A DNA stretch of 64,000 bases, taken from contig NZ_BOVK01000027.1 of the NCBI RefSeq assembly GCF_018403685.1, positions 1 through 64,000 of the forward strand, given 5' to 3'. Below are positions 40,874 through 48,854 of the stretch, one piece after another (the stretch's first letter is position 1; each line of letters starts with the position of its first letter). The stretch comes from Xylanibacillus composti. Its GTDB lineage: Bacteria > Bacillota > Bacilli > Paenibacillales > K13. Position numbers and translations under genes: made by a program. The notes below the pieces were generated by a model. That model was given only the letters and a program-made list of their open reading frames with translations. It ran no database searches and was not told the DNA's origin.

Positions 40874-42010
40874 TCATCCTTGAAGATAGCGCTGTATAAT
40901 TTTCGGCCAGCGGCCGGATTCTCGGCCATGGGCATAAAGAAATGCCTGTACCCAACGGTCGATGCCAAACCCGGTGCAGCCTGAATGCAAGCTGCTTTGG
41001 TCATGACCGCAGCTCTTGACCCCGAAGGCCTCGCACAGCACGTGTCCGCATAAGTTGAAGGAGGCGATGGAGAAGTCGGGTTGCCCGTTCCCCGCACTGC
41101 GCAGCTCATACTTCAGCGCATGCGCGGATTGCTGATACATCAGCACACTGTCATCCTCGTAGAAGAAAGGATCGGTTGCGCTTTCGATATACCCCTGTAA
41201 GCCCAATGCCTCGAAGAGCGACCAGGTCAGCCCAATCAGCTGCTCCCTGATCTCCGCCACACGCTCGGGCTCCCCGATATAAATGATCTCCCGCATCGCA
41301 AACTCGCGCAGCCGCGTCGGGGACAAACGGCTGCGATGCTCGTGCCGGAAGCATGATCCGGCGGCCGTATATACGGACAAGCTTTCTACTCGACTCACCC
41401 CTGTTCGCGCCAGCTCCTCATATACATGGAAGCAGAGGCAAGGCTGGAGAAAATATCCGCTCGGCTGGAGAAAGGCGCCGGACTCCTTCTGTTCGTCCGA
41501 CTGCTCTCTGTAGCTCCTCAGCACCGCATCGTCATGCGCAATTTCGCTAACGCCGTACATATGCTGCGGGAAGTGCGCCAAATACCCGCCCATTTTCATT
41601 TGTTTCGTTGTCATCAAGGAAGGATATTTTCGTTGCGAAGCGCCAGACTTCAAGGCTATCTCCAGGAAGATCCGGTCGAAGGCTTGTGCAAGGCCTACTT
41701 CGTCCCCTTCCAACTGAAGCCCTCCTAGCGAAGATCGGGCAGCTGCAGCCCACGACTGGGCAGGCTGTCGCACTCGGTTGTCATGGGAAATTTGCTTCGG
41801 GGCATATTTCGCCAGCAAGCCGACTCGCATATAACGGTTCAGCCTTTCTTGGAACGCGGCAGGTTCCTCATCCCCCGCATATTCAACCTCCAGGCAGTCT
41901 GCTTGCAGACGTACGTCAACAATGTGTTCGGACAAGTAATAGACACTATCGGTCAGTTGCTCGGCCTTCGCCCGCTTTTTCTCGCTGGCCAGCGGGTAGC
42001 GAAAAATCAT
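40874..42010 (-). CDS. amino acid:carrier protein ligase, class II aaRS-like, copy 1
   Basis: About 378 residues related to the catalytic core of atypical seryl-tRNA synthetases. Motif 2 is GSCFRHEHRSRLSPTRLREF with the following MREIIYIG. Motif 3 is SGCTGFGIDRWVQAFL. Zinc-type Cys are in QPCLCFHVYEE and SGC. The tRNA-binding coiled-coil arm is absent, as in the family that aminoacylates carrier proteins instead of tRNA. The N-terminal 90 residues are specific. Start at 42010 with GAGAGGG upstream. Its paralogue at 43553 may load a different amino acid. Confidence 0.82.
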   Translation of the reverse strand: MIFRYPLASEKKRAKAEQLTDSVYYLSEHIVDVRLQADCLEVEYAGDEEPAAFQERLNRYMRVGLLAKYAPKQISHDNRVRQPAQSWAAAARSSLGGLQLEGDEVGLAQAFDRIFLEIALKSGASQRKYPSLMTTKQMKMGGYLAHFPQHMYGVSEIAHDDAVLRSYREQSDEQKESGAFLQPSGYFLQPCLCFHVYEELARTGVSRVESLSVYTAAGSCFRHEHRSRLSPTRLREFAMREIIYIGEPERVAEIREQLIGLTWSLFEALGLQGYIESATDPFFYEDDSVLMYQQSAHALKYELRSAGNGQPDFSIASFNLCGHVLCEAFGVKSCGHDQSSLHSGCTGFGIDRWVQAFLYAHGRESGRWPKIIQRYLQG

Positions 42011-42052
42011 ACAACACACCCTCTCCATTCCTTCGGGCGGAGCCCTCGTCTA

Positions 42053-42892
42053 TCAAAAAATGCCATGAATGATTTGATCATAGAAGGCAGCGTCCCTGTA
42101 TTGGAAAATGCTCGATTCATCAATGATTTTCGGCCGGGAGTTCAGTCTCCTCCGTACCCGCTGGCCATGCTTGCTCACCAAATGACTGTAATTCAATGCA
42201 ATCCGTTCGACGCTTGCTCTGGCGAAATGCGTGACAAAGGAACGCCGGTAACGATAGGACGAAACATTTTTGGAAGACCCGTGATACATATTGCCGTTGA
42301 AGAGAACTACATCGCCCGGTTCTGTCTCTACCTGTATGCGCTGGTAGCCATCCGGCTTCCTGAGAATTTCGGAACTGTATGCATTGCTGCTGCCCGGTAC
42401 GACTTCCGAGGGCGCAAGCCCGAGCTTGTGCGTGCCCGGCACGAAGAACAAGCTGCCGTTTTCCCCGTCTGTTGCATCTATGCTCACCCACATCGCGTAA
42501 GAAGTATCCGGCTCGATGCCGATATGGGCATTGTCCTGATGGAATCCAAGTCCTTTCGTGCCTGGCGGCTTGAAGTAATAGTTGCTCTGTATGGCAAGCG
42601 GTTCTTCGCCCAGCAGACTTTCCAATATGGCGATCGCTTCCTGCTTCAGCATGAAGGCTGTAATCACGGGGTTATCGCGGTGGAAGTCTCTCAGCCGGTT
42701 GGGAAAAAGACTCTCCAGCGGTCTTTCCCGATTTTGCCGAATTTTCCCGAGCGCCATCAATTCCGTCCATATCTTGACATACTCCTGATGAAGCTCATCC
42801 AGCTCGCGCTTCGAATAAACGCCTTTCACAATGAGGTATCCCTGCTCGTCGAATTGCTGTCTATCCTGGAATGCAATGGGTGTGTCTGGCAT
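42053..42892 (-). CDS. PhyH-type Fe(II)/2-oxoglutarate dioxygenase, copy 4
   Basis: About 279 residues. H-x-D in LGFHQDNAHIG, distal His in NGNMYHGSSKNV, arginine region YRRSFVTHF. The C-terminus (AAFYDQIIHGIF) matches copy 1 at 4239 (AKYYDQIIHRDF), so these two are closest paralogues. It is translated from ATG 42892 after GGAGGG and sits between a VOC gene and the aaRS-like ligase gene. Hydroxylation of a carrier-bound amino acid loaded by that ligase is a natural hypothesis. Confidence 0.88.
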   Translation of the reverse strand: MPDTPIAFQDRQQFDEQGYLIVKGVYSKRELDELHQEYVKIWTELMALGKIRQNRERPLESLFPNRLRDFHRDNPVITAFMLKQEAIAILESLLGEEPLAIQSNYYFKPPGTKGLGFHQDNAHIGIEPDTSYAMWVSIDATDGENGSLFFVPGTHKLGLAPSEVVPGSSNAYSSEILRKPDGYQRIQVETEPGDVVLFNGNMYHGSSKNVSSYRYRRSFVTHFARASVERIALNYSHLVSKHGQRVRRRLNSRPKIIDESSIFQYRDAAFYDQIIHGIF

Positions 42893-42934
42893 ATCGCTTC
42901 CCTCCTTCATGAGCACTCGTTGCACACAAGCGCG

Positions 42935-43285
42935 TTATTCGAAATGGCAAACATTGAGCACATTGCCTTCCGCATCTGTGAAATCAAATGTCTGAACCGT
43001 GCCGTAATCGCGAAGCGGTCCTACAGCTATTCCCCGCTCCTGCATCCGTTCATACGTCTGCTGAATATTGGAGGTGTATAAATTGAACAGAGGATGCGGT
43101 TCAGCGACGGCATCCTGCTTCACCAGCGTAATCGGCGTCTTGTCTCCCGCTCTGAGAGCGGCGATCATGTCTGTCCGCCAAATCACAGGCAGTCCCAAAG
43201 TGTGATGGTACCAAGCAAATGCCTGCTCAAAATCGCGAACACGCAAGAAAACCGTATCCATTCTCTCAAACAAAGGTTGCTCCAT
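42935..43285 (-). CDS. VOC (glyoxalase/dioxygenase-like) protein
   Basis: A VOC-fold protein of about 116 residues starting MEQPLFERMDTVFLRVRDFEQAFAWYHHTLGLPVIW and ending TFDFTDAEGNVLNVCHFE. GGGAGGGAG stands before ATG 43285. It is the first gene of the operon VOC - PhyH - aaRS-like ligase controlled by promoter E. It resembles the protein at 31568 in length and layout. Possible roles are isomerase, oxygenase or product binding. Confidence 0.78.
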   Translation of the reverse strand: MEQPLFERMDTVFLRVRDFEQAFAWYHHTLGLPVIWRTDMIAALRAGDKTPITLVKQDAVAEPHPLFNLYTSNIQQTYERMQERGIAVGPLRDYGTVQTFDFTDAEGNVLNVCHFE

Positions 43286-43368
43286 CTTCTCCCTCCCTGA
43301 TTCAAACTCCAGGCGAATGCGCAGGTTGATTGCCGCTTGTCTTCCGGCATTCATCCGCATTCACCCGA

Positions 43369-43402
43369 ATTGTAGCATCAGGCCGGGGAGCAGACTCTGC
43401 TT
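43369..43402 (-). promoter_or_regulatory. cluster-type promoter E (AAGCAGAG, 20 bases, TACAAT)
   Basis: On the minus strand AAGCAGAG (43395-43402), within the longer GCGAAGCAGAGT that also occurs at promoter A, precedes TACAAT (43369-43374) by 20 bases, upstream of the VOC-PhyH-ligase operon. Confidence 0.6.
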
Positions 43403-43552
43403 CGCGTGCGAATCTTGCGGGGATGAATGGCTTCTTGCGCCTGCTATTACCCGATTCGGTCGAAAGTCCCCTGCATAAACCGATACTCGCCGATTGACGC
43501 CTTTTATACTAAAAACAAGCAATGGATGGATAACCAGGGAGGAGCATGGATA

Positions 43553-44671
43553 TTGAAGAAGTGCTATGTGATTGACGATGTGCTGAACCGCAAGCAAGCC
43601 GACTTGCTGTTGGCCAAGCTCATCTACAGCGTTGAAGGAATTGCCGGATGCCGGCTGGATGACCACTCGCAAACTATACAGGTTGACTTGCTGCCAGGCT
43701 GCGATCAAGAGGAATTGGATGAGACCGTACATCAATTGATCGAGGAGGTACGAAGCCAGCGGGTAATCGCCTCGAGGATGTATGTGCAGCGGGATGGACA
43801 TGCTTGGACAGGCCAGGCGGACATAGAAGAGGCGTTCGCCGACAATGGATCGGTGCGCCGCGGCTTGGCGGTTGCCTTGTTCGAGCGCATAGACCGAAAA
43901 CTGCTTGCTCTGGCGGAGCGTTACGGCAGCGAGCAGCGAAAGTATCCGTCCATGATCCCGCTCGACATATTGGACAAGTGCCGGTACATTCCCGCCTTCC
44001 CGCAAAACATTCATCTGGTCTCGGAAATCCCTCACCGCCTGAATGCATTAAAGCAGGCCAGACAGCCGGAGCGATTGCCCGAGTTGGCCAGACTCAGTCC
44101 GTATGCATTAGCCCCCGCCGTTTGCTTTCACTGTTACGCAGAGCTCGCCGGCTCCCGGCTGCAAGCGCCGCTGGCACTGACAGCCCGAGGGCGCTGCTAT
44201 CGCCATGAAGCCCCATGGCGTCTGGGCAAGCATCGGCTGAATGAATTCAGCATGCGTGAAATCGTGCTGTTCGGCCATGACGATTATGTCGAGACACAGC
44301 GCAAGCATCTTATAGATGAGACTTGGGCGCTGTTCGCATCGCTCGGATTGCCTGGCAAAATCGAAACTGCCAGCGATCTGTTCTACTTTTCCGATGAATC
44401 GGATAGAGGACAGCATCAGCTGGCAGCTAATTTGAAATATGAATTGATCGTAACGCCGGAAGCGGCTCCCCCGTTCTCGATTGCTTCGTTCAATTATATG
44501 GGCGACAGCTTGTGCAAGCCGTTCTGCGTCACCGACCGCGGGGGGAATCCGCTGCAATCCGGCTGCGCCGCTTTCGGACTCGACCGCTGGGTGTATGCCT
44601 TGCTGCTCGCTTACGGTCCGGACGATGCCCGATGGCCGGCACAGGTTCATGCCGTTCTAAACGCGACCTAA
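43553..44671 (+). CDS. amino acid:carrier protein ligase, class II aaRS-like, copy 2
   Basis: About 372 residues, paralogous to the 40874 product. Motif 2 is GRCYRHEAPWRLGKHRLNEFSMREIVLFG, motif 3 SGCAAFGLDRWVYALLL, and the metal Cys regions are PAVCFHCYAEL and SGC. A shared ERQRKYPSM-type block precedes the core. No tRNA-binding arm is present. The start is taken as TTG 43553 because GGGAGGAG precedes it; an ATG ten codons upstream lacks such a site. It lies divergently from the operon of copy 1 and overlaps the peptidase gene end by four bases. The amino acid is not predictable by eye. Confidence 0.82.
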   Translation: MKKCYVIDDVLNRKQADLLLAKLIYSVEGIAGCRLDDHSQTIQVDLLPGCDQEELDETVHQLIEEVRSQRVIASRMYVQRDGHAWTGQADIEEAFADNGSVRRGLAVALFERIDRKLLALAERYGSEQRKYPSMIPLDILDKCRYIPAFPQNIHLVSEIPHRLNALKQARQPERLPELARLSPYALAPAVCFHCYAELAGSRLQAPLALTARGRCYRHEAPWRLGKHRLNEFSMREIVLFGHDDYVETQRKHLIDETWALFASLGLPGKIETASDLFYFSDESDRGQHQLAANLKYELIVTPEAAPPFSIASFNYMGDSLCKPFCVTDRGGNPLQSGCAAFGLDRWVYALLLAYGPDDARWPAQVHAVLNAT

Positions 44672-46227
44672 TCCAGCTGAAGCTGGCCGATAATCGCTTG
44701 CGGCCTCAACGGACGATGCGCGCAAGCGTGCAGCGCGTCCTTCCAGCAGCGCGAGATGCCCGGCTGGAACAACGTCCTTCTCATATGCTGCAAAGAACGC
44801 ATGTTGTGCCATTCGCCGTACTGGTTATCCAGCGATTGCTGGAGCTCGGACGCGGCAACTTCCCCCAGCAGATAATAGTAGTAGGTGGCAGGCAAGGTGC
44901 TGAGATGCGGCTTGCTTGCCCAATAAGGCTTATCCCATTCCTCCGGCCTCGCAATCTCCTGGTACTCCTCGACGAGCTCCCACCACAAGCGATTAAGCTC
45001 CCCATCCGGATTTTCATACAGCTTCCGCTCAAATTGTACAAGCGTCATGGTCCAAAATAGCTTCACCAGCAGGGAAGCCTGCAGATCGCGCTGCCCGTCC
45101 CTCTCCTGCACATAGGATGCCTCGTTGTTAAGCGATTGCCGCCAGCCAGGAACATACAGCAGTCTTTCCATCAGCAGCGCGGCAGCCTCGCTCAGAAACG
45201 GATGAGCCGGCTGTCGCAGCAGAAAAGGAAGAGAAGGATCGTAAGCCAGCTCCGCGAAAGCGTGGCCGAATTCATGCAGGACGATGCGCGCTCCCCTGTC
45301 ATCATGACTCACCTGACAGGATATACGGACATCGCTTCCTCGATCGATTGGCAGACAGAAGTTGGCCGAGCTCTTGCCTGCACCGTCGCCCAAATCCATT
45401 CGCTTCACCAGGTCGCCAAGCCAAATCCCCCGGTCTTCCAACCACCTCGCCACGCCAGCAGAAAACTTGTGCAGATCTATCGCTTCAGCCGGCGTCTCGG
45501 GCTCGTACGATTGGAAGAAGGGATCCGGGTAATGCCAGGAGCGAATCGCGGAAGGAGCAATGCCGAATCTGCGGCAAATGCCCTGATCGATTTCTTCCTT
45601 CACCTTGCGGTAAGACGTCTGCAGCTCTTCCTTCAGTAGGCGCACAATAAGGTCCAATTCAGTCCCATCCATCTCTTGTGCAGCCAGCTTCATCGCATAA
45701 TAATCGGGAAACCCTCTCGCGCGGGCCAATCGATTGCGCATCCTCACCTGTTCAATCAGCGGAGCGGCTATCTCTTCGCCCAATCGCATATACGCATGCC
45801 AGAGCTGCTTCCGCTTTCCGCCGTTATCCAGCATGCGAAACAGAATGCGTGTCTCCTTCTCGGTCAAGGAACGGCCTTCGATTGTCGTGCGGTACATACT
45901 GATGCGGACGTTCAATTCGTTCCATAGCCGGACCCACTGTGCGCGCAGCTGCTCGTCCTCATGATGCTCCAGCATTTCGTTGCGCAATACCGTCCACTGC
46001 CTTCTTGCCAGTGGCGATGATGTCTGCGTGCATCCGGCTTTTACTGCTTGGCGCCATTCCGGGGAAGCAAGCAGCTGCCGGTATGTCTGTTCGTGCTGCT
46101 CATACGCTTGCGCCCATTGTCCATCCCCGCTCGTCAGCAGCATCCACAAAGCATGCATCTTGTCCGCATAAGGCTTGGCCAGCTGCGTGTTAATCGTATT
46201 AAGGAATGCTTCCTCGCCTGAAGTCAC
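44668..46227 (-). CDS. gluzincin metallopeptidase (M2/M3-like)
   Basis: About 519 residues, largely helical, with the zinc motif HEFGHA near residue 320 and a downstream Glu in FLSEAAALLMERLL, the HExxH...E pattern of gluzincins. Overall layout resembles M3 oligoendopeptidases or the M2 (ACE-like) family; I cannot choose between them. There is no signal peptide, so it acts in the cytoplasm. It is in the operon of the haloperoxidase, which carries a cluster-type promoter, so it may belong to the pathway, for example by cleaving a leader or blocking group. The start is GTG 46227 (AGAGG eight bases upstream), or GTG 46236. Confidence 0.75.
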   Translation of the reverse strand: MTSGEEAFLNTINTQLAKPYADKMHALWMLLTSGDGQWAQAYEQHEQTYRQLLASPEWRQAVKAGCTQTSSPLARRQWTVLRNEMLEHHEDEQLRAQWVRLWNELNVRISMYRTTIEGRSLTEKETRILFRMLDNGGKRKQLWHAYMRLGEEIAAPLIEQVRMRNRLARARGFPDYYAMKLAAQEMDGTELDLIVRLLKEELQTSYRKVKEEIDQGICRRFGIAPSAIRSWHYPDPFFQSYEPETPAEAIDLHKFSAGVARWLEDRGIWLGDLVKRMDLGDGAGKSSANFCLPIDRGSDVRISCQVSHDDRGARIVLHEFGHAFAELAYDPSLPFLLRQPAHPFLSEAAALLMERLLYVPGWRQSLNNEASYVQERDGQRDLQASLLVKLFWTMTLVQFERKLYENPDGELNRLWWELVEEYQEIARPEEWDKPYWASKPHLSTLPATYYYYLLGEVAASELQQSLDNQYGEWHNMRSLQHMRRTLFQPGISRCWKDALHACAHRPLRPQAIIGQLQLD

Positions 46228-46238
46228 TTGACGCACCT

Positions 46239-47807
46239 CTAAATGGTGACGGTGGTTCCGTCGAATTTGGTGAAGGTAAATCCGCTGAACGCTTCATGGA
46301 ATTGGCTGCTGTAATCCTGCAGCAGACGTATAGCTGCCGCTTCGCCCAACTTCAAGCCTTCCTCTTCGTCACTTCGCCAGTGTACGCCTGCCGTATCCCG
46401 GCCATAGGCAACATTCGCCGCAAGCTTGTTCAATTCTCCGCCGATTGTCAAGGCAGGACCGGTATAAGGCTCAAGCGACAAGCCGTCCTTGCTGGGCTGA
46501 ACGGGGCGAGGCAGCTCATACGATTCATGGAAGAATGCCTTGAGCACAGTCGTACAAGCGCCGGCAATGCTCGAATGGCCTCCCGGATAAGACGGATGCG
46601 CCGGACAGCCTTCCGGGTACGCCATGGGAAGCAGGTATGTGCCGAACTTCTTGGACACTTCTGTCGCAGCGCGGGACTGCAAGAGGTCGTTGTGGAATGG
46701 ATATGCCTTCCTGCCTGTCTTGTGCAGGTGCAGATATCCGGCATAAGCTTCCGGCCTTACTCGGCGATGAACCTGAAACTTTTGGTACCAGGCAGCAGCG
46801 AGCCCTGACTTGGAGGCAGCGGCAACAAGTTCCAGAATATGCGGGCCGCCAAATGTTGCAAAACCGGCTTGTGTGGAAGAATGCACGTATGGGTTGGAGC
46901 GGTCTATCGCTTCTTGCGGCAATCTTAACAAAATGAGGGCGGCAGTCAGGAAGATTTGATAGGAAAAATCAGTGTGCACCAAGCTTGCCAAGTCTCGGCC
47001 CGTCCGCAGATACCTTGGAGTCGCGTCCAATTTCTGCGGAGATTGCGGCTGACTTCCGTTCTGAATGGCCAACCATTCATCATATTGGGTCAGATGGTCG
47101 GAACCCGAGGCTGCAACCCTATATTTCTGCTGGACGGTCAACGCCCCGCCATACGGGAAATCCCCATATATAAACTGGGAGAGGAACGGCCCTGTCGTTT
47201 CGCCGGCTAATCCTCCGCGAAACAGCTCTTTCGGCGTTACGCTTCCTTGCGGCGACCTCGGTCCCCGATAATCAGTCAAGGCCGAGAGCTCCTTCGCAGC
47301 AGCCGCTACCAGCGCATTCGTCTCGTACTCGGCAAATGGGATATCTCGGGTCAGCGCTCGCCAATAAAGCTCCACCAATTCGCCGGCCATCTGCGCGCTG
47401 TCAAAGGCAGGCGGAGCAGGAAGCGCAAAGTGGTGACAATCTGCTCCGACCAGATCATAGCCCAATCCGGCTTGCGGATTCACGAGCTTCGCTTTGCCGC
47501 CTAGCGGAATTGCTTCGTAATCCTCCGGTCTTCCGGTTGAAATGGCATGCTTGAAGGTTTGGTAGGCACTGGCATCGACCACTCCAAGCTCGTTATGCGG
47601 CAAGACTTTGGAGAAACTCCCGATTTTCTCCGGATATTTCTGCTCATCCCCATTGTAGCCCTGCTTCGGATACGGCTGCTTGCGCTGAAAAGCGGCCGCC
47701 TCTACACGAGCTTGATAGGCCCGTTCCCGGCGCGTGTCGGCAGATGATAAGGTAAAAGAATACGCGGCGCTTTCGGCTTCCCTTGCTCCCGCTTTGTTCG
47801 TTTCCAT
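46239..47807 (-). CDS. vanadium-dependent haloperoxidase-like protein (PAP2 fold)
   Basis: A protein of 522 residues with the vanadate/phosphate-binding signature of the VHPO/PAP2 superfamily in order: KFQVHRRVRPEAYAG (Lys and Arg-Pro), HPSYPGGHSSIAGA (Gly-His), and AYGRDTAGVHWRSD (Arg and the covalent-binding His). The length and spacing match vanadium haloperoxidases better than the shorter phosphatases. No signal peptide is visible. It may halogenate or oxidise the product. It is led by promoter I and followed after two bases by the peptidase gene. Confidence 0.82.
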   Translation of the reverse strand: METNKAGAREAESAAYSFTLSSADTRRERAYQARVEAAAFQRKQPYPKQGYNGDEQKYPEKIGSFSKVLPHNELGVVDASAYQTFKHAISTGRPEDYEAIPLGGKAKLVNPQAGLGYDLVGADCHHFALPAPPAFDSAQMAGELVELYWRALTRDIPFAEYETNALVAAAAKELSALTDYRGPRSPQGSVTPKELFRGGLAGETTGPFLSQFIYGDFPYGGALTVQQKYRVAASGSDHLTQYDEWLAIQNGSQPQSPQKLDATPRYLRTGRDLASLVHTDFSYQIFLTAALILLRLPQEAIDRSNPYVHSSTQAGFATFGGPHILELVAAASKSGLAAAWYQKFQVHRRVRPEAYAGYLHLHKTGRKAYPFHNDLLQSRAATEVSKKFGTYLLPMAYPEGCPAHPSYPGGHSSIAGACTTVLKAFFHESYELPRPVQPSKDGLSLEPYTGPALTIGGELNKLAANVAYGRDTAGVHWRSDEEEGLKLGEAAAIRLLQDYSSQFHEAFSGFTFTKFDGTTVTI

Positions 47808-47857
47808 CGATAGATCAATCCTTCCCGTATATAATGTAACGCTGCTCTACGGGAATC

Positions 47858-47894
47858 ATTGTACGATTGAAGACGCATGGCATGCTCAGCTTTT
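47858..47894 (-). promoter_or_regulatory. cluster-type promoter I (AAAAGCTGAG, 21 bases, TACAAT)
   Basis: On the minus strand AAAAGCTGAG (47885-47894) precedes TACAAT (47858-47863) by exactly 21 bases, in front of the haloperoxidase-peptidase operon. It extends the apparent regulon to the right edge of the accessory block. Confidence 0.6.
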
Positions 47895-47928
47895 AACGGA
47901 CGTTCGTCCGGCCTGCCCCTTTCAAGCA

Positions 47929-47972
47929 CAAAAAAAGATGCCGCACCCCGAGTCAGGGTTTGCTGGCATCTT
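47929..47972 (-). terminator. terminator downstream of resD
   Basis: Read on the minus strand, AAGATGCC and GGCATCTT form an eight-pair stem (47935-47972) followed by a run of T (plus-strand A at 47930-47936). It ends the rluB-res transcript before the accessory block. The 120 bases between it and resD contain no gene. Confidence 0.8.
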
Positions 47973-48091
47973 CCATGAGCGTATCATAGTCTATTACATG
48001 TTCATCAATCCGGCTAACGACCGCTTCGACCTAGCCGAATGTTGGCCGCCGTTAGCTGTTCGCGATTTTTCCTGGCTAGCCGCTCTATGCT

Positions 48092-48808
48092 TTATTTCGG
48101 CACTTCCAGCTTGTAGCCTACTCCCCATACTGTCGTGATCATGGCAGCCGCTTCCGGCGAAACCTTGTTCAGCTTCTCGCGCAGCCGTTTGACGTGTGTG
48201 TCCACAGTACGCAGATCGCCAAAAAATTCATAATTCCATACATCTTTCAGCAGATCTTCACGGGAGAACACTTTGTCCGGCGAGCCTGCCAAATAATGCA
48301 GCAGCTCATATTCCTTCGGGGTCAGACTAATTTCCTGTCCGCCCGCCGTAACCCGGTGTGCATCATGCTCAATGACCAAATGCGGGAATACGATATTGTT
48401 GCTCGTCCCCGGATCTGTCGCCAAATAAGCAGTGGAGGAGGAGCGGCGCAGGATTGCCTTGACCCGGTAAATCACTTCCCGCGGGCTGAATGGCTTCACG
48501 ACGTAGTCATCAGCCCCTACCTCGAAGCCTTGCACACGGTTGGATTCTTCCCCTTTGGCTGTCAGCATAATGATCGGCGTCGCCTTCTCTTGGCGCACGC
48601 GTTCGCACACCTCTACACCGTCGATGCCTGGCAGCATGACATCCAGCAAAATCAGGTCGTAATTGTGGTCCAGCGCTTTCCGCAGCGCAGTCTCGCCATC
48701 CTCGGCCTCCTCAATCATGTATCCTTCCTTCTCCAAATACATTCTGAGCAAACGGCGAATGCGCTCCTCATCATCGACGACCAAAATCGTAGTAACCGGA
48801 TCGCTCAT
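48092..48808 (-). CDS. resD: response regulator ResD
   Basis: An OmpR-family response regulator of about 238 residues that controls respiration genes under low oxygen. The receiver shows ILVVDDEERIRRLL, LDVMLPGIDG with the phospho-acceptor Asp, and VKPFSPREV with the conserved Lys. The C-terminal winged helix includes VDTHVKRLREKL and WGVGYKLEV. It is assigned by the preceding resA-resB-resC genes. The sensor kinase gene resE, normally next, is missing here; a terminator follows instead. The start is ATG 48808 after AAAGGAG. Confidence 0.92.
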   Translation of the reverse strand: MSDPVTTILVVDDEERIRRLLRMYLEKEGYMIEEAEDGETALRKALDHNYDLILLDVMLPGIDGVEVCERVRQEKATPIIMLTAKGEESNRVQGFEVGADDYVVKPFSPREVIYRVKAILRRSSSTAYLATDPGTSNNIVFPHLVIEHDAHRVTAGGQEISLTPKEYELLHYLAGSPDKVFSREDLLKDVWNYEFFGDLRTVDTHVKRLREKLNKVSPEAAAMITTVWGVGYKLEVPK

Positions 48809-48854
48809 TGCGCGAACACTCCTTTCTCCGCCCACACGGGCTTCACGTAATTAT

